From: Haberlea rhodopensis
Taxonomy: Eukaryota; Streptophyta; Magnoliopsida; Lamiales; Gesneriaceae
Direction of reading: 5' to 3'
Assembly (NCBI GenBank): GCA_907163345.1
Contig: CAJQUN010000482.1
Span: 186,001 to 250,000, forward strand
DNA length: 64,000 nucleotides
Below, piece by piece: positions 59,760-64,000 of this stretch. The position numbers and the translations under genes are program-made. The first letter of the stretch is position 1; each line of letters starts with the position of its first letter. A model generated the notes under the pieces. That model searched no databases. It was not told the origin of the DNA and saw only the letters and a program-made list of their open reading frames with translations.

Positions 59760-60048
59760 TGATAAGTGCATTATTTTCACTTATATACATACATGTTTTT
59801 GTTGTATTTGTACCGTGATTCTTGGACGATTTTACGCAATTCAGCCGCGTAGTGAATGAAAGAAGATTCATTGAATGAGTTGACCCACAACAAGAAAACA
59901 ACATTCTACATCGTGAGCTCCAATGGTGCCTAGGTTCTCCAACTCGATAAAGAAGCTGTACCGAGAAATAGATTTCTCATTCCACTCCAATCGATTCAAG
60001 AACGCGAGAACTTTTGGTTGTATTTTGGGATAATTTCAGGAATCCGGT
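59760..60048 (+). repeat. Start of an Athila-like 3' LTR, interrupted by element D
   Basis: Begins TGATAAGTGCATTATTTTCA directly after the purine tract. Cut after 289 bp by LTR D (left 5-mer CCGGT). The continuation lies beyond the window. Confidence 0.65.
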
Positions 60049-60370
60049 TGTGATGCCTGGGGATTAATGATGTTAATCCCGGTGTGGTAAAAATCCTTAA
60101 TGGATTTTAATTGTGGCAATTATGAATTAATTGCGGTTTTGAGACTCTCGGGGATTTTAAATCTGATATTTGGAGTCGTTGGATCCAAGGGATGAGATGG
60201 TATTCTCATCGTGGTGATAACCTTGGAATTTGGTTTTTGGTGGGATTTGGGGTCCGGAGTACTTTGTACTGGGGCTGGTAATGGAAATAGAGATTCCGAG
60301 GTAATTTTTGGAAACAGATGATTTTTAATGAGTCATGATGTATTTGTGAAGGGATTGGTATTTTGGAGTT

Positions 60371-60389
60371 TTGGTACTATATATACCAA
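60371..60389 (+). promoter_or_regulatory. TATA box inside an inverted repeat (LTR D)
   Basis: TTGGTAC-TATATA-TACCAA, identical to the LTR C core. Confidence 0.65.
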
Positions 60390-60778
60390 GTAGACTCGGT
60401 ATTCTGTCATTTGGCACTGATTCCTTCACTCTCTCCCCTCTCTCTCTACGCCTAACCCTCCCCCATTTCCCCTCTTTTCTCCCTTGGAGGAGAAATAGTT
60501 GGTAGCTTGGCTCGGGAGCCGAATTTCTCGAAGATAATCAGGTATTAATCTTTCCCTCATCCTTTTCTTCGATTTGGTAGTAGTATTGTAGAGTTTGGTT
60601 AAGGTTTTGGTTGGTTTTGGATTTAGGGATTTTTGGTTAACAATCCAAAGTTGAATTTTTAGAGTTTTTATTGGCTTTAAATGGTGTATTTGAGGTGTTG
60701 ATGGTGTGTGGGGTGTTGGTTTTGAGTTTGGGTGTGAAAAACACCATGGAAGCTCGAGTTTTTCGGAAAATCGCAGGT

Positions 60779-60995
60779 CGCGATCGATCGCCGAGCGGTG
60801 CAGATCGATCGCGATGAGCAGCTTAAATTTTGGTGAAGATGTACAGTACTGGCGATCGATCGCGAGTTCTCGGCGATCGATCGCGAGTGGGTTGGCAATC
60901 GATCGCGGAGTCTCGCGATCGATCGCGATGAGGCACTGGTTGGCCACTGGTTAGGGGCGATCGATCGTTGATAAAATCGGCGATCGATCGCCGCT
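60779..60995. repeat. CGATCGATCG cluster in LTR D
   Basis: Eight GATCGATCG-type palindromes in about 215 bp, most extended to GCGATCGATCGC. They lie about 400-620 bp downstream of the TATA box, so they are probably transcribed. Confidence 0.92.
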
Positions 60996-62558
60996 CGAAG
61001 GATGATATTTTTTCGAAAATTGTAGAAAATGTCGGGATTTTGGAATCGAGGTTTAAGTGGCCCATTTCCGGGACAATGTCTACATTCCAATGGGAATACT
61101 ATACTTTTAAATGGATTGGTTGGGGCCAACGTTTAATAAAACGGAATTCTCGGTTGAGTTTTTGGCTATTTTTTTAAACTTATAAAATGGAATATTTTGG
61201 GTATTATGCATGCTTAACCCGGGGTCTTTTAAAATGGTAAATCGTCATGTATCGACGATAAGTTTGGGGGTTATGAATGTGCTTGGGCACGTGGTTGCAT
61301 TCTTCTGTTTAATTGTGAGTTATTTATGTGTTAGCACATAATCCATCGGGTCGTGGGACTCAGGCGAGGTCGGACTCGAAGTACGGAATTATAAGGTACG
61401 TATAAAGTACGAGCATAGCCTGTTATAATGTTGCAACTGTGAAATGCATAGTATGTGGCATTTGCAATAAATGGATATTGAAATGCATGGTATATGGTAC
61501 TTGCAATAAATGGATAGTGAAATGCATGGTATATGGTAATTGCGATAAATGGACATACATTGGGAATTATATGGTGCCGCTTTTGAGCGAGCTATGATTG
61601 GGGTGTTGTCGCTGTTGAGCGACCATCGGTTATGACGCCGCTATTGTTGAGCGTGCGTGGGGTTAAAATGCCGCTATTGTGGAGCAAGCTATGAAATAGA
61701 ACTATGGAATTATTGGCTAGATACATGTGATATCTGTGGTACTCTATTTGATGATTTAATCATATTTGATATTGGAACTGGTAGAGTATGAATGCTTTTA
61801 GTTGATCAATGAGATGATCAACTGGCTTTTGAGAATTTAATGGTTTGGTTATTTTGAGAACAGGGACTATACAGGGGATCCCGGATGAGGATGATACCAT
61901 CCAGGGAGTATCATTTAAATTCATGGCATTTACATTCTGTAAATTATGAACTGTAACATTATAATTATTGGATTGGTGGTATTGGTATGCTCACCCCGTG
62001 TGGGGGTTGTCTCTGTTGGGACAGGTGGTACATGTGCAGCAGTAGCTTTGGAGTTGAGCTCGGGCTGTTGATTTGAGGTACTTCCAAGATTGAATTACCA
62101 GAGCTGGTTGGATAAGTACGTAGATCCAGAGTTGAGATCGAACTGTGCATGGGAAGTGCTTCCAGGACTGGAGTACCAGTAACGGTATTTGGTAGTATCT
62201 TATACATTAGATGCACGTTCATTCATTGGGTGCTCTCATGTGAGCATGTTTTTACGTGTATATGGAATGTATAAATGGGCATAACTTTTCTCTCTTCATT
62301 TATTATCTGCATGCAATTAAATACGGAATTGCTAAATGAACTGAGAGTATGTTAGTGTATTATTAGGGTGCATACTATGAAAGTTGTTTTGGTTGGGGAA
62401 GTTGAATATTATGGGGTTCTAATGCAAGAAATTTTATAGATGGCATATGATGCTATGCTTGCATGTGGTTTCCTTCCCATGGTAATATGATTGTATCCAC
62501 TAATGGCATGGATTAATACACTAATAACGGGTTAAGGGCATGGGGGTCCTTACATTAG

Positions 62559-62570
62559 TGGTATCAGAGT
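62559..62570 (+). other. Element D primer-binding site
   Basis: TGGTATCAGAGT, 4 nt after the LTR. Confidence 0.88.
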
Positions 62571-62799
62571 CATGTTGCTCTTTGGGGCTGTTGAGGGCCT
62601 AGGAACATGTTAATGGGAATGAGAAGCACATACTTATGCATGATAGTAGTTAGTGTTGTGTGGCACAACTATATTGCTTATGTGCGTTTATGATATGTGT
62701 TCATAATTGGAATATGTTGTTGCTAACCATGGTGGTTGCAAGGTCATATGGGACATGGATTATGCATTACGGGTGCATATTGGAGTGATGATTTTAATG

Positions 62800-63500
62800 C
62801 TTTGCCGCTAAATATTGAAGCGATGGTAAACTCCGCATGTAACATTTGAAGCGAGGTGCATTAAAATACACTCATAGTGATGTTTATTGGAATATGGATT
62901 ATGCATTACGGTTGCATACATGGCGTAGCGATGTGAATACTTGCCGCTGTCATATTATAGCGATGAAGAATATTTGCCGCAAATATGTCCAAGCGAAGGA
63001 TAATTCCGCTGTCATATTACTATTGCGTGGGATATTATGCCTCTAATATGTCGAAGCGAGGGGTATTTCCGCTGTCATGATAAAACGAGGAGTAGTGGCG
63101 CCGCTGTCATACCATCCGATGAAGAATATTTGCCGCTTAAGCGAGGGATATTATACCGCTAATATGGCGTAGCGATGAGCTTTCCGCTGTCATATGATAG
63201 CGATGGAGGATATTTGCCGCTTAAGCGAGGGATATTATGCCGCTGGTATGTCGAAGCGAAGTAGCGAAGAGGGATATTTGCCGCTTTATAGCGAGGGATA
63301 TCATGATGCTATTCTATTAGCGATGGTTTATGCCGCCGGGTATTCATAGCGATGGTTTATTCCGCTATTCTGTTGGCGATGGTTTTTGCCACCGGGTATT
63401 CATAGAGATGGTTTATTCCGCTATTTTGTTGGCAATGGTTTATGCTGCCGGGTATTTATAGCGATGGTACATTCCGCTAGTTTATTGGCGATGGTTCATG
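62800..63500 (+). repeat. CGCT...AGCG array in the leader of element D
   Basis: More than fifteen irregular units of the types CCGCTGTCATATTATAGCGATG and GCCGCTTAAGCGAGGGATATT. From about 63298 the units become regular, about 56 bp with alternating CGCT, GGCGATGG and AGCGATGG boxes. Confidence 0.85.
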
Positions 63501-63730
63501 CCGCCGGGTATTATATAGCGACGGGTCATTCCGCTACATCTATTGGCGATGGTTCATGCCGCTAGGTATTATATAGCGATGGGTCATTCCGCTACATCTA
63601 TTGGAGATGGTTCATGCCGCCAGGTATTATATAGCGATGGGTCATTCCGCTACATCTATGGCGATGGTTCATACCGCCGGATATCTATAGCGATGTTTTA
63701 TGCCGCTGACTCTATGGCGAGGGATCATGC
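63500..63730 (+). repeat. 58-bp minisatellite in the leader of element D
   Basis: Near-identical units start at 63500, 63558, 63616 and 63673 (spacings 58, 58, 57). Each contains GGTATTATATAGCGATGGGT, CATTCCGCTACATC and GGCGATGGTTCAT; the last unit is partial. Confidence 0.92.
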
Positions 63731-63877
63731 CGTTGATTCTATAGCGATGGGTTATACAACTATGTATGTAGCACTGGATTACGCCACCTACGAGCCATGG
63801 GTGCTGCTTGCGTACCACTGGTGGATGATGGATACAGGTATGACGCTATGGTATATTACTGTTTTATTAGCATTATT

Positions 63878-64000
63878 ATGGATGTCATGTATCGACATAT
63901 ACTGCCATGTGTTTGACGATGAGATTATGGATGTCGTGTATCGACATATACCGTCACGTGTTTGACGATGAGATTGTGAATGTCAGGTGTTGACATGTAC
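63878..64000 (+). repeat. 49-bp tandem repeat at the window end
   Basis: Units start at 63878, 63927 and 63976 (exact 49-bp spacing), each with ATGGATGTC, GTATCGACATATA and GTGTTTGACGATGAGATT. The array continues past the window. Confidence 0.9.

Larger units (their letters stand above)
60049..62554 (+). repeat. Element D 5' LTR (chromovirus-like)
   Basis: 2506 bp, TGTGATGCCTGGGGATTAAT to GGGGGTCCTTACA. Same family group as LTR C and the solo LTR, with the best preserved palindrome cluster. CGCT/AGCG units lie at 61574-61690. The element continues past the window end. Confidence 0.9.
62571..64000 (+). other. Element D leader, dominated by tandem arrays
   Basis: Non-coding leader, homologous to that of element C in its first 200 bp. 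Gag would follow beyond the window. Apparent open frames here (for example 63543-63965) are produced by the repeats. Confidence 0.75.

Noticed and set aside
60426..61129. Overlapping frames of 173 and 150 codons on the minus strand with SIDR/RSIA repeats
   Set aside because: They translate the palindrome cluster of LTR D, which is open on several frames because CGATCGATCG has no stop.
63543..63965. 140-codon open frame near the window end
   Set aside because: Produced by the 58-bp tandem repeat (unit length not a multiple of three, repeats read in all frames). No known domain.

Overview
The window is nuclear DNA of a flowering plant, most likely a eudicot. It holds a spliced pectin methylesterase gene with plant intron signals, and plant-type LTR retrotransposons of the Ty3/gypsy chromovirus, Ty1/copia and Athila-like groups. 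It also holds hAT and Helitron remains and AT-rich spacer. I cannot name the species. No bacterial, organellar, tRNA, rRNA or CRISPR feature was seen.

Only one host gene looks complete: a four-exon type I pectin methylesterase on the minus strand (2450-5788), with a TATA box, a poly(A) signal and all catalytic residues. A lone TPR exon (1967-2088) lies beside it, just inside a probable Helitron 3' end. A small cluster of non-autonomous DNA elements (foldback, hAT-like MITE, Helitron) lies 1.4-2.5 kb upstream of the gene.

The rest is a layered retrotransposon graveyard. (1) 9928-22016 is a solo chromovirus-type LTR with a perfect 5-bp target duplication. It is split by a full-length Tekay-like chromovirus (element A, 10659-19541, minus) and by a copia solo LTR (20035-21140), each with its own perfect duplication. 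(2) 25834-41994 is a decayed copia element (minus) carrying a second Tekay-like chromovirus (element B, 31398-40229, plus). (3) 41600-49270 is a pile of copia LTR copies and a second copia carcass, hit by another copia solo LTR, by a 2.8-kb hAT element and by a chromovirus LTR with leader (element C, 49271 onward). (4) 52965-60048 holds an orphan LTR, another solo LTR with a perfect duplication, a plant transposon-protein pseudogene and an Athila-like 3' end. (5) 60049-64000 is the 5' LTR and leader of chromovirus element D, which runs off the window.

The most unusual signal is shared by chromovirus elements A, B, C, D and the solo LTR. All carry clusters of palindromic CGATCGATCG in the presumed transcribed part of the LTR, and arrays of short CGCT...AGCG inverted repeats. 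C and D expand these arrays into several minisatellites in the untranslated leader. C, D and the solo LTR also have the TATA box inside a TTGGTA/TACCAA inverted repeat. I know of no assigned function for these. An RNA dimerisation, packaging or regulatory role is a hypothesis only. All coding regions of the mobile elements that I could read are broken.
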